Of a stretch of 64,000 nt of DNA, positions 47,024 to 58,583 are shown in pieces. The DNA is from Amanita rubescens (lineage: Eukaryota; Basidiomycota; Agaricomycetes; Agaricales; Amanitaceae): positions 144,227 through 208,226 of the forward strand of contig WION01000064.1 of the NCBI GenBank assembly GCA_015039365.1, given 5' to 3'. The translations under genes were made by a program, and so were the position numbers. The stretch's first letter is position 1. Each line of letters opens with the position of its first letter. The notes beneath the pieces are model-generated. The model did not search any database and was not told the origin of the DNA. It saw only the letters and a program-made list of their open reading frames with translations.

Positions 47024-47590
47024 ACACTAACTTTTTATGCATGAAACACGCATCATGTGCTGTTCCTTCTATCACCAGGCCCGTAAGTGCTCCATTCTCT
47101 CAATTTGCGTCTCGCACGCTAACCGATTCCTTTAATTATGTATCTTCACGATAGAAAGTTGCTCAATGGAATTTGGAAGCATTCCTCTCAGTAAGTCCAG
47201 CCCTAATACCACGTCGTTCGCTTTCTCGCTGACATTGTTGCCATGCTGGTGGCACATTCTCTCTTATTCGGCGCATGCGACCCCTCTATCGTTGGCTTCT
47301 CACTTTTTTCTTCACTCAAATTCATCCTTCAACCTTCTATGCACGAAACACGCATCCAGTGCCATTCCTTCTATCACCGGGCCCGTAAGTGCTCCATTTC
47401 TCTCAATTCGTGCCTCGCACGCTAAACGATTGATTTAATTCAGTATTTTCGCGATAGAAAGTTCCCCAACGCGTCCTTCTGTCATTTTTCTCTATAAGGC
47501 CGGTCACAATATCGTCTTGTTCTCCCCCCAACCCACGTTGACCAGCGCGTTCGCCCAATTTGGTAGGCACGTCACGCGTGACGGCACTCT
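47024..47590 (-). repeat. Inverted partial copy of the composite repeat
   Basis: Plus-strand sequence here is the reverse complement of 41228-41785 in composite copy 2, from TTTTTATGCATGAAACACGC to GCGTTCGCCCAATTTGGTAGGC. The shadow ORF at 47166-47438 and the minus ORF at 41377-41649 encode nearly the same 90-residue string with only a handful of differences. The two copies are about 5.4 kb apart and bracket composite copy 3 and the JmjC gene. Confidence 0.8.
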
Positions 47591-47937
47591 TATACTACTA
47601 TGGCCGTGTCAATCAAACGTCCATCCTCTCATTACTTGTTCATCCACAGGTTATATCTATGAACAGTTCCTTGCAGCCCTTGCAGTTGTGGACTCAAACG
47701 TTCAACACTGAACTAGTAGTAATACAGAAAAATATCGATACGTCACATATGCACATAGTAGACATAAGAGTGAACTGAAATGAATACTAAGCATGGAACG
47801 GTGGTTACAGTAAAGGGAATATAGTAAAAGGCATACTTTGAGCTCAGTACTCTCCCACTGCTGCTGTCATTCAGGGAGCTATAATCAAAGGAATACGGCA
47901 TAGTCATAGGAAAGTTCAAAGTAATAGTACAATCTGG

Positions 47938-48763
47938 TCACGGATTGACCGGAATTTGGCCACGGATTGATGCTCGCGTTCTTCTCAACGACCTAGGCAA
48001 ATTTTCCAAGATAGTATCATACCAGGCTGGTGGCTTGTTGACGTCCAAGTCCGAGTTCTGCGTTTGCGGTTCAAAATTGTTGCTACTTGAAGTACTAATA
48101 CCTGACGCATCGCTCTGCACAGTGCGACTCTGTCCAAGCGGGCTCGGGACTACCGGGCTATTCCCTTCCGTTATGAATTCAATGAGGTGACGGCGTAAGT
48201 ATTGCCGGAAGCACTGCAGCATCGAAGCTTCATCCTCTTGAGATAGCCAATCAGGTAAAACCACCGGGTATATTACGGAGTGGCAGCCGCGAGCCTGTAT
48301 TGATGACGTCTTCCCGAGAACCTTTGTTAAAAGGTGCCAGCATACAGGGCAGCAAAGCTTTGATACTGATATTGTTCCTGTTTCCAGTTCCTAAAGATGA
48401 CGGTCGATCAAGGACCTTCCATGTGATGCACAAGATGCGTACCAGACAAGCTTCGCGCAGCTCCTTGTCGTTATTGAGATTCATTTTCGATTGGTCTTTA
48501 CGCCGACGAAAATACTCCGCAAGTGCCGCAATCACTGCCTCGCAATGCATGATCGCAGAAAATGGGTGTCCTGGAGGATCTTTATCTTCTTTCAAATTCT
48601 GGAAACCTTTTACAATCCTGAATGCTTCGCCCTGGTTCCACGACCCGGGGTCTTCACTGATCAGCTTACGTTCCAAGACGTCAATAATTTGATCAATGGT
48701 GTGTCCTTCTGGTATAGCAGCCCAGTGGGCCTGATTGATTATCCGATCCATCCAAGAGTGCAC
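47938..48763 (-). CDS. OTT_1508-like deaminase-domain protein, copy b
   Basis: The minus-strand ORF reads HSWMDRIINQAHWAAIPEG, then HPFSAIMHCEAVIAALAEYF. A 51-nt intron (gtacgc...tttag) then joins REACL to ELETGTISVSKLCC with PVCWHLL. HCE and the CCPVC pair are the zinc-binding residues expected of a deaminase fold (H-x-E ... C-x-x-C), and SKLCCPVCW is the hallmark of the OTT_1508-like group. The C-terminus, Ser/Thr-rich with a basic RSLRRTRASIRG, ends at 47938. The 5' end is unresolved: open sequence to 48956 in another frame (YRRPTWSQYRQVMTRALL) may be an upstream exon. Compared with copy a, the long N-terminal region is missing or diverged. Activity and substrate are unknown. Confidence 0.6.
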
Positions 48764-48959
48764 GGGTCATGACTTGCCGGTACTGGGACCAAGTCGGCCG
48801 CCTGTACTGTAAGTGGTTGACGTCGAGAAATCTTATCTTGACGTCAGGTTGTTTAGGTATCCCGGCGCCAAGAAATTCCAAATTGCGCCTTGCGATGATT
48901 TGAAAAATCAAAGTTCTGACCCAATTTTTATATATCAATTTTGTGATGGACATCAACCT

Positions 48960-49860
48960 ACATCAGTTTGATCAGCCTTTTCACGGTGTTTAGGCTATGC
49001 ACATCTGCATACCTTGCTCGATTCCAACAATTTCATGTTAGGGTCAACATCGCGTTGGTTCTCGTTGGACTCGCCGAAGCCGACGTCGGGTTTTCCAGCT
49101 GACGTGGTTTCGGTAGCTGTCGTGGTTTCGGTAGTTGGCGTGGTTTCGGTAGCTGTCGTTGTTTCAGGTTCCGCTAGCTGGTGTGGTTTCGGTAGCTGGC
49201 GTGGTTCGCGTGGTATTTCGCCTTATCCCGTTCTCGTACCCATACTCTAGATACTCATCATGATATGCGTAGATAGGCATCAGATGGGTCAGGATCTTCT
49301 GCCCGTCGTTTGAAATGACCTCGATATGACGTTTGAACGCCGTCGAACATAAGATGTAAGTGAGGAGTCGGGTGATTCCTGCGGTCAGGAAAGAACAGGC
49401 ATTCTCTTCGGCACCACAGAGGGAAACTAGAGCCTCGCAAACCAGCGGTTTGGTAAAACAGATATATAGACGATCCGGAGCATGCCGGTTGCACGGTGGG
49501 AAAGAGACCAGGCCTTCAGGCCTGACTCGTGAGCATATCTCCGTAGTACGTCCCGGTCATCACGAAGTGGAAAGGCTTCAGGCAGTACCGAGTACCACAG
49601 TGCAGTCCTGCAACTTGAAATTCTCACGGAGTGTAGGGCTACCTGAGCACGAACAAAATGGCATTCTATGCTATAAGTCATTTAAAACCTATAGTGACGA
49701 ATAAAAAACTAGTAAAACGCTAGCGTGGCTGTAGACGATAGTGCGATCTGTTAGTTCTGCATCGATTTCCACGGGGTGCTATAGTGATTGCTAGTAGTGA
49801 TAGTTAGCCCTAATGCAATGTAGAAAAGGTTAAACTCACGGCATGGTGGCTTGGAAGTCA
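48960..49860. other. Intergenic region between the two deaminase genes
   Basis: No convincing gene. Contains an 18-bp tandem repeat (listed separately) and short ORFs without conserved pattern. Confidence 0.45.
49103..49205 (+). repeat. 18-bp tandem repeat GTGGTTTCGGTAGCTGTC
   Basis: Five to six imperfect units of GTGGTTTCGGTAGCTGTC / GTGGTTTCGGTAGCTGGC, with one interruption (TTCAGGTTCCGCTAG). In-frame translation would give a short Val/Ser repeat, but there is no gene. Confidence 0.75.
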
Positions 49861-52368
49861 TCAGGAAGGGCCAGCCGCGGCCGCAGCTTGCGTTTGTATA
49901 GCTTCCATTACAATTTCTTTGAACTGCTTGGGCTCCAAATTGTCACTGGTATCACTTTTGACTGAACGTTCGCTTTGCCCAGAGGGATTGCGCCGGTGTG
50001 ATCGGCGTTCCGTTTGTGATTCGACCATCTTTTCCAGATTACAAAGCCCTTCGTATAACTTCGACTCGTACCAATTGACCATTGCAGTCAGTACATCGGA
50101 GGGAAGCCAATCAGGCAAATCAACTTCGTGAAGCGTGGGATGACGGCCGTGAACAAACAGATTCTTTGGCAACCCTTTCTTCGAACGCTGATTCTGCAAA
50201 ATCGATAGTAGATCCCAACAGACTGGGCAACAGAGCTTCGAAACCCCAATTCTGACGTTGTTCAGTTTCTGCACCAGAGTCAAGCCAGCCGAGAGGAGTG
50301 GGCGTGCAAAATACCTTGGTGATATTCAGTAATTCTGCGTTATCATCCACGAGCTTCGCGGCGGCATAGAACATACTGAACGATGCCAATATGGCCTCAC
50401 AATGTTGACTTCCACGGAATTTTGAAATTGGTCTTGGTACGACCTCCAACGACCGTCAGCATGCATCAACGTGCAAGTCGCCCCCTTACTTGGTTATCCC
50501 GCAGCTCAAATAACTGGATGATGGGATGGCGGCCGTCCGTGCTATTGGGAGAACTGAGGCAATCTTTAATAAGATTGGTGAGGGTATCGAGTATTGTTGC
50601 AATATCCAAAACTGTCATACTCAGCGAATTGGTGTTACCCTTTTCCACTGCTTTACGAATTATATCCTTCATTTGATCCCAGGAATCAGGACTCGTCTGG
50701 GGGCGTTTCACTGAAAGGAGGCGGAGATCGACCTCGGCATTCATTGGCAGAACTTCTGACACGTGTTTTTCGAGGACGCGCTTCGCTGAGAGGTGGCTGA
50801 CGAAAGTCATTATCCATCTCCTGAACACCGTTGTGGTTGTTGTCGACTCTGTTGTGCATAAATCATTCTCCTCGTTCGACACGTCTTCTGGATCGTCATT
50901 CTGAGCCTCATTCGCAGGAGCCTGAGCGGTGGTATCTGTTCTTCCGAAAAAAATCCCATGGGTCCGACCGAACTCCATATATATCGACGCCTCATGAGCT
51001 GTGGGCAAAAACAGCTGTCCGCTGTTATTGAGCATCTTCAGATGCTTGCGCGTGGCATTCGAGTGTGCGACATTATAGAGCGCTAGGGCAAAAGGCAAGA
51101 AGATGCGTGCTGACGATAAGATTTTAGTGGCATCGACAGATTTCCCGCGTTGACCCCACCCGCCGACCTTGGCCAGATCCGCCAATTGCTTAGCGTAGTT
51201 AATGAGGAGGGAAGTAAAGAAGATGTGAAAATCGACAACGGTGTCAGGGCGGTATATGTTGTTTGACTCGCACGCAACTGCCTGAAGGCGAGTAGCAGCT
51301 TGAAGAGCCTTGCTGTCTTCAGCCATTAAAAGCTCGAGTGTCTCTTGATTACTGGTAGATAAGAAGAGAGCCAGGCTTCGATCATTGTTTGGTTCCTGTC
51401 TTGTATCCCTGTCCTCGTCCGCGTCATCATCCACCGTTTCCGCTTTGTGTGCCATCCCTTGTAATGTTCCTTCGTCAAAAGCCCTTAAGGTGTGCAAAAG
51501 CCCTAAAGATGACCAGCTGCTTATTCTTCTATACATCTTCCTCCAGCAGGTTATGATAAGATATCGAGAAAAAGCGGTTGCAATATCCGATCTATCTTTT
51601 GTGGTTGAGCTCTTGTACACCTGGAGATAAGAGCATATGGTTTTTAGGTGATCTGACAACCCTTGTTGGCTAATTGTCCATCAGTACTGGAAATAATAGT
51701 AACAGAAAACAAACCTGTTTAGTACATTCTCAAATTTACCGGCTTTAACCTCAGGCCATAAATCCTTGCCCTCAAGAAGAGAAAACTCTGTTTGTGAGAC
51801 TCCATTCGGGGAGTGCGAATTAGAGACAGTAGCAACCTTCAGGTTTTGAAAATCGACATTGTTGGTGTCGGTGTCAATGTCAGGGTGTAAATTCCCTAAG
51901 CCTGGACCATTGAGAATCCACATTTGCGACGCCTGTCAAGATGGAGACGAACCGTTGGTACTATCGTTCGCAACAACAGGCGAAATGAGTGGCGTTGGAA
52001 TATCGCAAGGCACAGCGTCATTCTGCTCGATATCGACTTGGCTCTGAATGAGACATTAATGTAAGTTGGAGCATCATTTTCGAAGGACCTACTGGCAGTG
52101 TTGATGCGCTCGGACTAGTGGGTGCCTGATTCTGCATCACAAGCCCACCACTGTCATCAGAGAAAGCCATAACAGCGACAACTTCAAGATCAATTATTAG
52201 GATAGACGCTATCGCTTCAAGTACGTGATGACTATTCGTCAATGATGAGGGTGCTGCATCACCTGACGACGTCGGATAACCTATGCGAAGAGATAGGACA
52301 ACACGGAGTAGGGTTGTGAGACTTCGGAATTTCTGGCGGAGCTGTTCGCTCGAAGGTTCGTTCTGCAT
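49861..52368 (-). CDS. OTT_1508-like deaminase-domain protein, copy a
   Basis: A multi-exon minus-strand gene. The main exon (51661-50510) reads QQGLSDHLKTICSYLQVYKS and continues for nearly 400 residues with no known domain. A 46-nt intron (gtaagg...ttggag) leads to VVPRPISKFRGSQHCEAILA, and a second (gtattt...gtgcag) to KLNNVRIGVSKLCCPVCWDL. HCE plus CCPVC form the predicted zinc site of a deaminase. The stretch HGRHPTLHEVDLPDWLP follows, then an Arg/Ser-rich tail ending AAAAGPS at 49861. Upstream, open sequence from the ATG at 52368 (MQNEPSSEQLRQ) splices in frame but meets TGA at 51938-51936 before ASQMWILNGPG. The working start may be the ATG at 51923, or the gene may carry a nonsense mutation. 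The family is expanded in basidiomycetes; its role is not established. Confidence 0.65.
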
Positions 52369-53159
52369 TGGAATAGCCTCCTGCAGGGTCGACGGCCAAG
52401 TCAAAGCTGTGCTGCGACGGGCGTTGCATTATACACTCCCACGCTCGAGCCATGTTACCAGGTCGTCGCAGTACTGACACGGCTGGAGTCCAGCATTCTG
52501 CCAGCACGGTCATCAGTGAGAACTAATTCACGCTCACAGAAAACTAATAATGTTCTGGTTGGCAGCGACGAGTGCTGGGTTCAAGCACGAGTCCACATCA
52601 GATTACGTTCAATCCACAACGAAATGCTGAACAGTCACCGATTTTTTATTGGGATTGCGGTGTTGAACGTTTAAGTAACACTCGCAATTATTTTCCAGTT
52701 TTCCGGAGCTCGTCGGAAGTAAAAAAACTAGACCCAGTGGAGGCTGGGCCTGGAGGTGCACTCGGGCACTTGCGTATTGAGAGCATGAAGCGAAATGTTA
52801 TTCAATTGATCAACCAATCATCGATCAGCTGCTCTTATTTATGTAAAGGGCTAGACTAGGCCTTTCTGAACTGAATGAGTACTATTGGGACCTTACCGCA
52901 ATGAACCCGGTGTATTAACTTGATTCAATTGGTTGTTGGTTGATTTTACGTATCGTCACCGTCACCCTGAGAAGGCAGAATTCCACATATTTGAAAACTA
53001 GATATAAGAGGCGTAAAGCTTAAAGTCCCATAGACATAATGAGTCAGCCAGAGTAATTTTGTTCAATGGTTGAAAATTCCAGGCTGGATCTACACCTATA
53101 GTTAGAAAGACGGCTGGATGAAGAACGTTATGTAAGCAATGATATTGATACTTGGCGAT

Positions 53160-53194
53160 GTGGGCCACCGCTTTGCGTGGCATGTCCGAGGCCA
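53160..53194. repeat. Hairpin-containing dispersed repeat, copy 1
   Basis: GTGGGCCACCGCTTTGCGTG followed by GCATGTCCGAGGC. GCCACCGC and GCGTGGC pair around TTT. Matches 55554-55588 with about two differences. Confidence 0.65.
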
Positions 53195-55553
53195 TCCTTT
53201 TTTTGGCTATAATAATAAACTGGAGGGCACAGGAACATAGTCTGGGGTCTAGGGCATTATGGATTGTTGGAAATAACGGCGAGCGTCGGTATTGTCCGAG
53301 CTGCGAGTGAAATCAGTAGAGTTCGTATAAATACGTAAAGGCTGTGCAGCTAATAATAACGTGCTCACCCCCATCTAAGACATCGTGCGCCCTCGTATAT
53401 TGACTAATCAACTTATATTATCCGTAACCGTATCCAAATCCCAACATGGATCAGCTGTGGTGAAGGTGGGGCAAGATATTGATACTTGATCAGCTCTGGA
53501 GGACACGGTGCAGTTGCCCACACTAACCGCTTTGTCAGCATATTCCACGCTTAGTTGCCAGAGCCAGCTTTTCGGCTCCAGCAGCGCAACCGTGCTATTC
53601 CTCCAAATATGATTGGAGTGAACATGGTCAGATGAAGCGGGAAAATAATCCCGAAATCCCAAAGAGGAAGAATACGCTTGAATGGTGCGGGAAAGGTGCG
53701 GGAGAGGTCCAGATAAGGACAACTATTCGCGTTTCAGGCATCATAGCAAGAGCTCGTCACCAGATGACTCGAGCCAGAGTCGCGCACTAATGTCCGAGAA
53801 ATAAATACACGAGAAAACGCTTGTGAAAGATCACGAGGAGTATATGAGCCTCGAATAAAAAACACATTTCAGATGAAAAATAGAGCACAACGAAAATGGC
53901 GCGAAAAGCTATATGACATATGCATCGAGAACAAAACCATCCCTCGTGCAAACGCCCACAGCACTCCAAACCATCCTTCTTCCGAGTACTGGCAAACAAC
54001 ATAAGCCGTACGAAAAAAGAAGACGAAAGCAGAGGCATACCTTCTGAATATCCCTCGTATGTTGAAACAGCTTCTATTCATCGCTCCAACGTCACTACTC
54101 CTGCACAATTAAAATGCAAAAAACTGCATATGTATACCCCTCAACGTGAGGGGGAGGCCGGGAGTTAGCACATTGAGGGACGCCAAAGCTTCTTGAGACA
54201 TATAGGAGCGAGACGGTGAACGCTTACATATTGCAACACCGGAAGCGGGGATCTAGACTCAATGATGAGCTGGAGAGATGGAAGGGAGAAAGGGCATCAA
54301 AAACGTACAAAAGCGACACTGTATACACGTCGTAGCACGAGAAAGGGGAAAAGGGAGCTGAACGAAGAAAACGTTAGCGGACGAGTGGGAAATGAAAACA
54401 AACTTACCCGCTGAACCACATATATCACAGCGTCCAAAGAACGCCAGTCCGCCACGTATGATGCTTGATAGAACGCGAGCATATTCAAGAGTCACCGGAA
54501 GGGGAAGCAAACCGAGCCGAGCTAATCTCATGGAGATGAGCCCGTCGTCCAAAAGAAATAACGAAGGACGTACCGAATGTGAAATAAAGCTCAGGAGATA
54601 CAAGCTTCATGGACAAAACTGTTGTCGAATGCAAAACAACTCAGCCAAGGCGCTTGCCTGAAAGGGTGAGCAGAAATACACGCAGTCACTTCATAAAACC
54701 CGCTCTGCGTCGTATGAATAGAGTCGCAAGCGAAATAATATCGAAACCTCACCACCAAATAACGTTCTCACTTCATTTCCAACTCACGCCCTCGTTTACG
54801 AGAATCAAATGGCAGTGAGGAGCAGTCGAATAGCCCCAGAGTGAAAACTTCTTTGCAAGCCAAGGCTATGACAAAAGAAAGCGGTGGAGACTTGACAGCA
54901 TGGCTGAGGAGACGAGGATGGGTCCATGAATCCGAAAATCTGGCGATAGCAATAACGACTGTGCTGCAAGTCTGGGCGACATGAAATTCTCGCCTAATAA
55001 CTCTTTTTAGCATCGTGGCGAAAATCTAAAAGAAATACCATCACCATCCCTGGTCAACAGCTCCAAAAACGATACCACTTGCCTAGTGAATACGATCTAA
55101 TTGCCTATGGGACTCCATTACCGTTACGGAGAGTCCAGGCAGACAGTTGGCGGATACAGCGCAAAGCCGCGCGTGACGTGACAAGTCACAATAATGGATA
55201 AATGGAATTCCGCCGCCGAGAGCAATGTTCTCTCAGCGAAAAACGAGCTAGGAAAGCCCTGAGCTCGAGGGGGATTGTTGGGCTCTGGGCGAGCAGAGGA
55301 CTTTCCCGAGTCTCTGCCCGAAATCAATAGAGACAATATATAAATACGGAGATAGCTAGGCTCTACATCCCCGGGCTACCTCTATCGCACCGGCAGCACC
55401 ACGCGCAGGCTCAATCATAGCCGCGCACACCATAATCCCAACAACTACTACTGAGTGAGCTTGCGGGTGACACTGTGAGATATTTGTCAATGTTTGGCAA
55501 GACGCGGCTCGGCAATCGCCGTAACAGTTAACTGCGTAACATTGACTTGAGGT

Positions 55554-55588
55554 GTGGGCCACCGCTTTGCGTGGCAGGGTCCGAGGCG
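55554..55588. repeat. Hairpin-containing dispersed repeat, copy 2
   Basis: Same GTGGGCCACCGCTTTGCGTG core followed by GCAGGGTCCGAGGC, in the same orientation as 53160. Flanking similarity is weak on both sides. Confidence 0.65.
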
Positions 55589-56049
55589 CTCGCGAACGAG
55601 CAAGCCTATTATCCCACTTGCTTTTCCACGATCACAACTTGCAAACTCTCCATATGTTGATCCTGGCTCGCGGAGGGAGGCGCGATTCGAAGCACCTGCG
55701 GGATGGGCCGCGATAAAAGATCTTGATGGATTGCAAGGTATTGCGTCCATGCTTTAGAGAATTGCCCAGGTAGAAACTTGATGAGCTGGATATCAGGGCC
55801 CGGCAACAACGTTGAGAAGCTACCGCCAGAGCTTGGCTTCTTGATGTTGGAGGTTTTCTTGGAGGATGGGAACGTGTAAGTTCTGGTCTAATTTCGTGGT
55901 GTCAAGCTTTTTTTTTTAACCCTTTTTCAGGTTTCGTGTCCAATACTTCGCTTTTGTAGCACACACCGCCTCCCGAATCGCGTTGACCTCATCATCGTCA
56001 AGCTTGACACCAACGACTCCCAACGCCGGCGCAATGGAACACTTGGCAT

Positions 56050-56425
56050 GCACCAGCCTGCATTAAAGAACATGACATCAAGAATCGAAGATGCTTCCAT
56101 GTCAATCTACCAATTCCTCATCGCCGTGCGCCAGAAGGACGGTGAGTTGCTCACCAACGAAGCTGGAGAGAGCATCAGTTATCTGATGGGGTTCTTCTAC
56201 ATAGCAACCAGAATCGTTGAAAACGGGATCAAGCCGGCGTATATGTCTGACGGAACCACCAGAGTTGAAGAAGGGAGTGGTGACTTTATGTCTGGTTTTC
56301 CTATAGTAGCAAACTCTGACGTGCTTCGCGTCTCGTAGCTCTCAAAACGGTTCTAAAGGGGCGAAGGAAGAGGGCGAAGAAGCGAAAGAAACCGAGACAG
56401 CTTCATATGGGAGTTTCTAACGTGT
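56050..56425 (+). pseudogene. FEN1 (Rad27) flap endonuclease fragment, broken
   Basis: Two frames together recall the N-terminal third of FEN1. [12 protein letters not shown] is readable at about 56048-56092. After a frameshift and a gap where family members have a short Gly-Arg-Lys segment, the other frame gives [38 protein letters not shown] and [15 protein letters not shown]. The following sequence is degenerate, then a weak match to the helical-arch region (KGAKEEGEEAKETETA, about 56354-56410) ends at a stop. The nuclease core beyond this is absent. It is a non-functional fragment; the functional gene must be elsewhere. Confidence 0.75.
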
Positions 56426-56534
56426 ATTTTACAGGAGTCTGATAACACTACTTTTTTGGATCTTCTTTTCGGCATCAGTTGTCACCAACCGTTGGTTGTG
56501 CCCATTTCAGAAAGAATTGATCGTAGTGGTGTAA

Positions 56535-56786
56535 TTGAGTGGGCATCGCGCGAAAGAACATACTCTAGACAAATCCCGCTTTTATGCGCCCACAACACAC
56601 TGCTGTTTTATCATTTTTGACGAAGATCAAACGGCTTTCTCACCTTATAAAAATCAAATCTTGAGCACTCCGTCATGGGCCTGGTATGGAAACGTAATTC
56701 TGGTTCCATTGACTGGAAATTGGCCTTCAAATTTTTATCCTCGACTGTCGTCTATTCGTAGTGTTCTTCGAATGTATTCCTGTTAA
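56535..56786 (+). pseudogene. Unidentified protein-like fragment
   Basis: An 83-codon frame includes DQTAFSPYKNQILSTPSWAW and YGNVILVPLTGNWP, which reads like the C-terminal end of an agaricomycete protein family that I cannot name with certainty. No start, no upstream exon and no continuation were found, so it is most likely another gene remnant beside the FEN1 fragment. Confidence 0.3.
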
Positions 56787-57109
56787 AGGTAGAGTTATTC
56801 AACAGTTATTCTAGCATGTAGAGCAAGGTATTTACCTCCATACGTTCTTAATAAAATTGGGTCAGAAAATTTTTTCTAGAAATCGTGGCTGCAGATGTGC
56901 GCTGTCATCAGACTGCCAACACACGTCTGTTAAACTATCATCATCCACAACGCGTTGTAGGATCGTTTTGACCGACGCATTTATCGATTTCCCAACCATC
57001 AACAATTCGTAATCACGGATGCAAAAAAAAGGTAGGCAGAAATGATTACAGCCGAGAATGCGGATGCTGACGTAGCAATACAGCTAAGCTCTGTAACAGC
57101 GACCATTGA

Positions 57110-58583
57110 TTAGAAAACGGTAACGAATGCGAAAGCGATGCTCACGGCTTCATCAATGCTCAAGGGCAACCTATTTCCTGGCGTTAGCTTGTCTTAGCGA
57201 ATGCGATTATGAGAGAACTAACCCTTCCATGTACAGATTGGTACTGGTCGGGTCATGCAAGCTTTCCATTTTCTCTTTGAAGCTCATTTCGTCCCCGCTA
57301 CCTTTCTGCCCCCAGTTGGGCGACAACGCAGAATCACTGATGGGAAGGTCCTGTGGTGGGGTCAGTTGCGTATATGTGATGCCAGGAATCTTATGTACTT
57401 GCTGAGAAAAATTGAACATAAAAAAATGTATGTAGGCGGATTAAAGCCCACTAACTTTTGAGAACGTTGGATGAAGGTTTCTATATCTGCGCAAAGACAT
57501 TATGCATTTTTCTGCGGCCTCGACAGTTTCAAATCTAAAATCCGCGTTTAAAAACGGAACCTCGAAACGTAAAGACACGTACAATACAAAACCGTAGCCG
57601 CTCTCGCTTTCCTTGACGTGTCGAGTAAATGTCCGGACACTGCGAATGGACCCAAAAGACGCAGTGACTGTGAGCGCATATAGTTGCTCTTCAGGAAAAT
57701 GAGGAGGTAAGCCATTGATATAAACATTAGGTGTCTTATGGGAGCTATCGATATTGATACAGTCGTTGAGATAAATATCTCGGGAGTTGAAAGGCGCTAA
57801 CCGCTCGGCAACGCTTTCCTCTGCTATATGAGAATGTTGGGTCGTCTCCTTGGGGAGTACGACAGGCTGCGAAGGAGTTGGCTTAGTAGGTGGACCTGGC
57901 GCTTCGCTGTCAGACGTGACGTTCGGGAGAGGGATGGTTTGCTGCACGGGAGCTGGCGGCAATTGAGGCAAAAGGATGTCATCCGATACATTAGCCGGCT
58001 TTTGCTGTTGTGTAACGGTAGGAGAGACATGAACGTCCTCAGGAACATGTTCAGAGTCAGGCGCTGTTCATAAGGGTCAAGGAATTGTTGATATAGCGTT
58101 GAATATAAACAAACCTGTCGATGTATGCGCACTGGGCACAGCGTTTTCAAGACCAAACGAAGATAAAAAGATCTCAACGTCGGAGGACTTCGAGTCCTCC
58201 AACTCTCCGTCCTCTTGAGATCCAGAAGAGGCTTCCTTGCTAATGTGAGACGAGTCGCTCTTTGGACTCGCGGCTGCAGTGGTATTAGGTGTGTCTGCAG
58301 GCAAAGACAAAGCGGTTGGAACCGCCGGTATGCATAGAGGAGAAAGTTCTGGGAGACCCGCAGGAGTAGCGAGTGATGACGGGTCCTTCTCGCGGACCAC
58401 AGTGGAAGGCGTCAGTCGAACTAGAACACGAGTGAAAGCTGCGTTTGATTGGAACGCAAGAGCCGTCTGAGAAGCATGACAAGATAAAGATAGAGGAGCG
58501 ACAACTTTGTTTGAGTGCGAGGTTGTAGAACAAGTCGGGGAGTCCGATACAGTGGTAGAATTAGACAGCTGGTTGTTGGCCAT
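57110..58583 (-). CDS. RRM RNA-binding protein, truncated in its second RRM
   Basis: Starts at the ATG at 58583 (MANNQLSNSTTVSDSPT), with a Ser/Thr/Pro-rich N-terminus. An intron at about 58067-58116 joins to APDSEHVPEDVHV. RRM1 reads VYINGLPPHFPEEQLYAL, FGSIRSVRTFTRH, SGYGFVL/FETVEAAEKCI, then YRNLHPTFSK. A linker follows (QVHKIPGITYTQL) with FKEKMESLHDPTSTNLYMEG, then a 53-nt intron to LPLSIDEA, the first strand of a second RRM. After GCC at 57146 the frame runs only to a stop at 57112-57110. A GTGAGC donor lies at that point, but no continuation of RRM2 was recognised downstream. The gene therefore looks 3'-truncated, possibly at a rearrangement breakpoint. The protein family is MRN1/Scw1-like in layout. 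Confidence 0.65.

Larger units (their letters stand above)
52369..55900. other. Long region without a recognisable gene
   Basis: About 3.5 kb. Holds two copies of a 35-bp hairpin-containing repeat (53160 and 55554). Some minus-strand pieces between 54300 and 54960 read like protein (for example LARLGLLPLPVTLEYARVL followed by SSIIRGGLAFFGRCDICGS), but no model joins them. A TATATAAATA element is seen near 55338. The rest shows nothing I can support. Confidence 0.35.
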
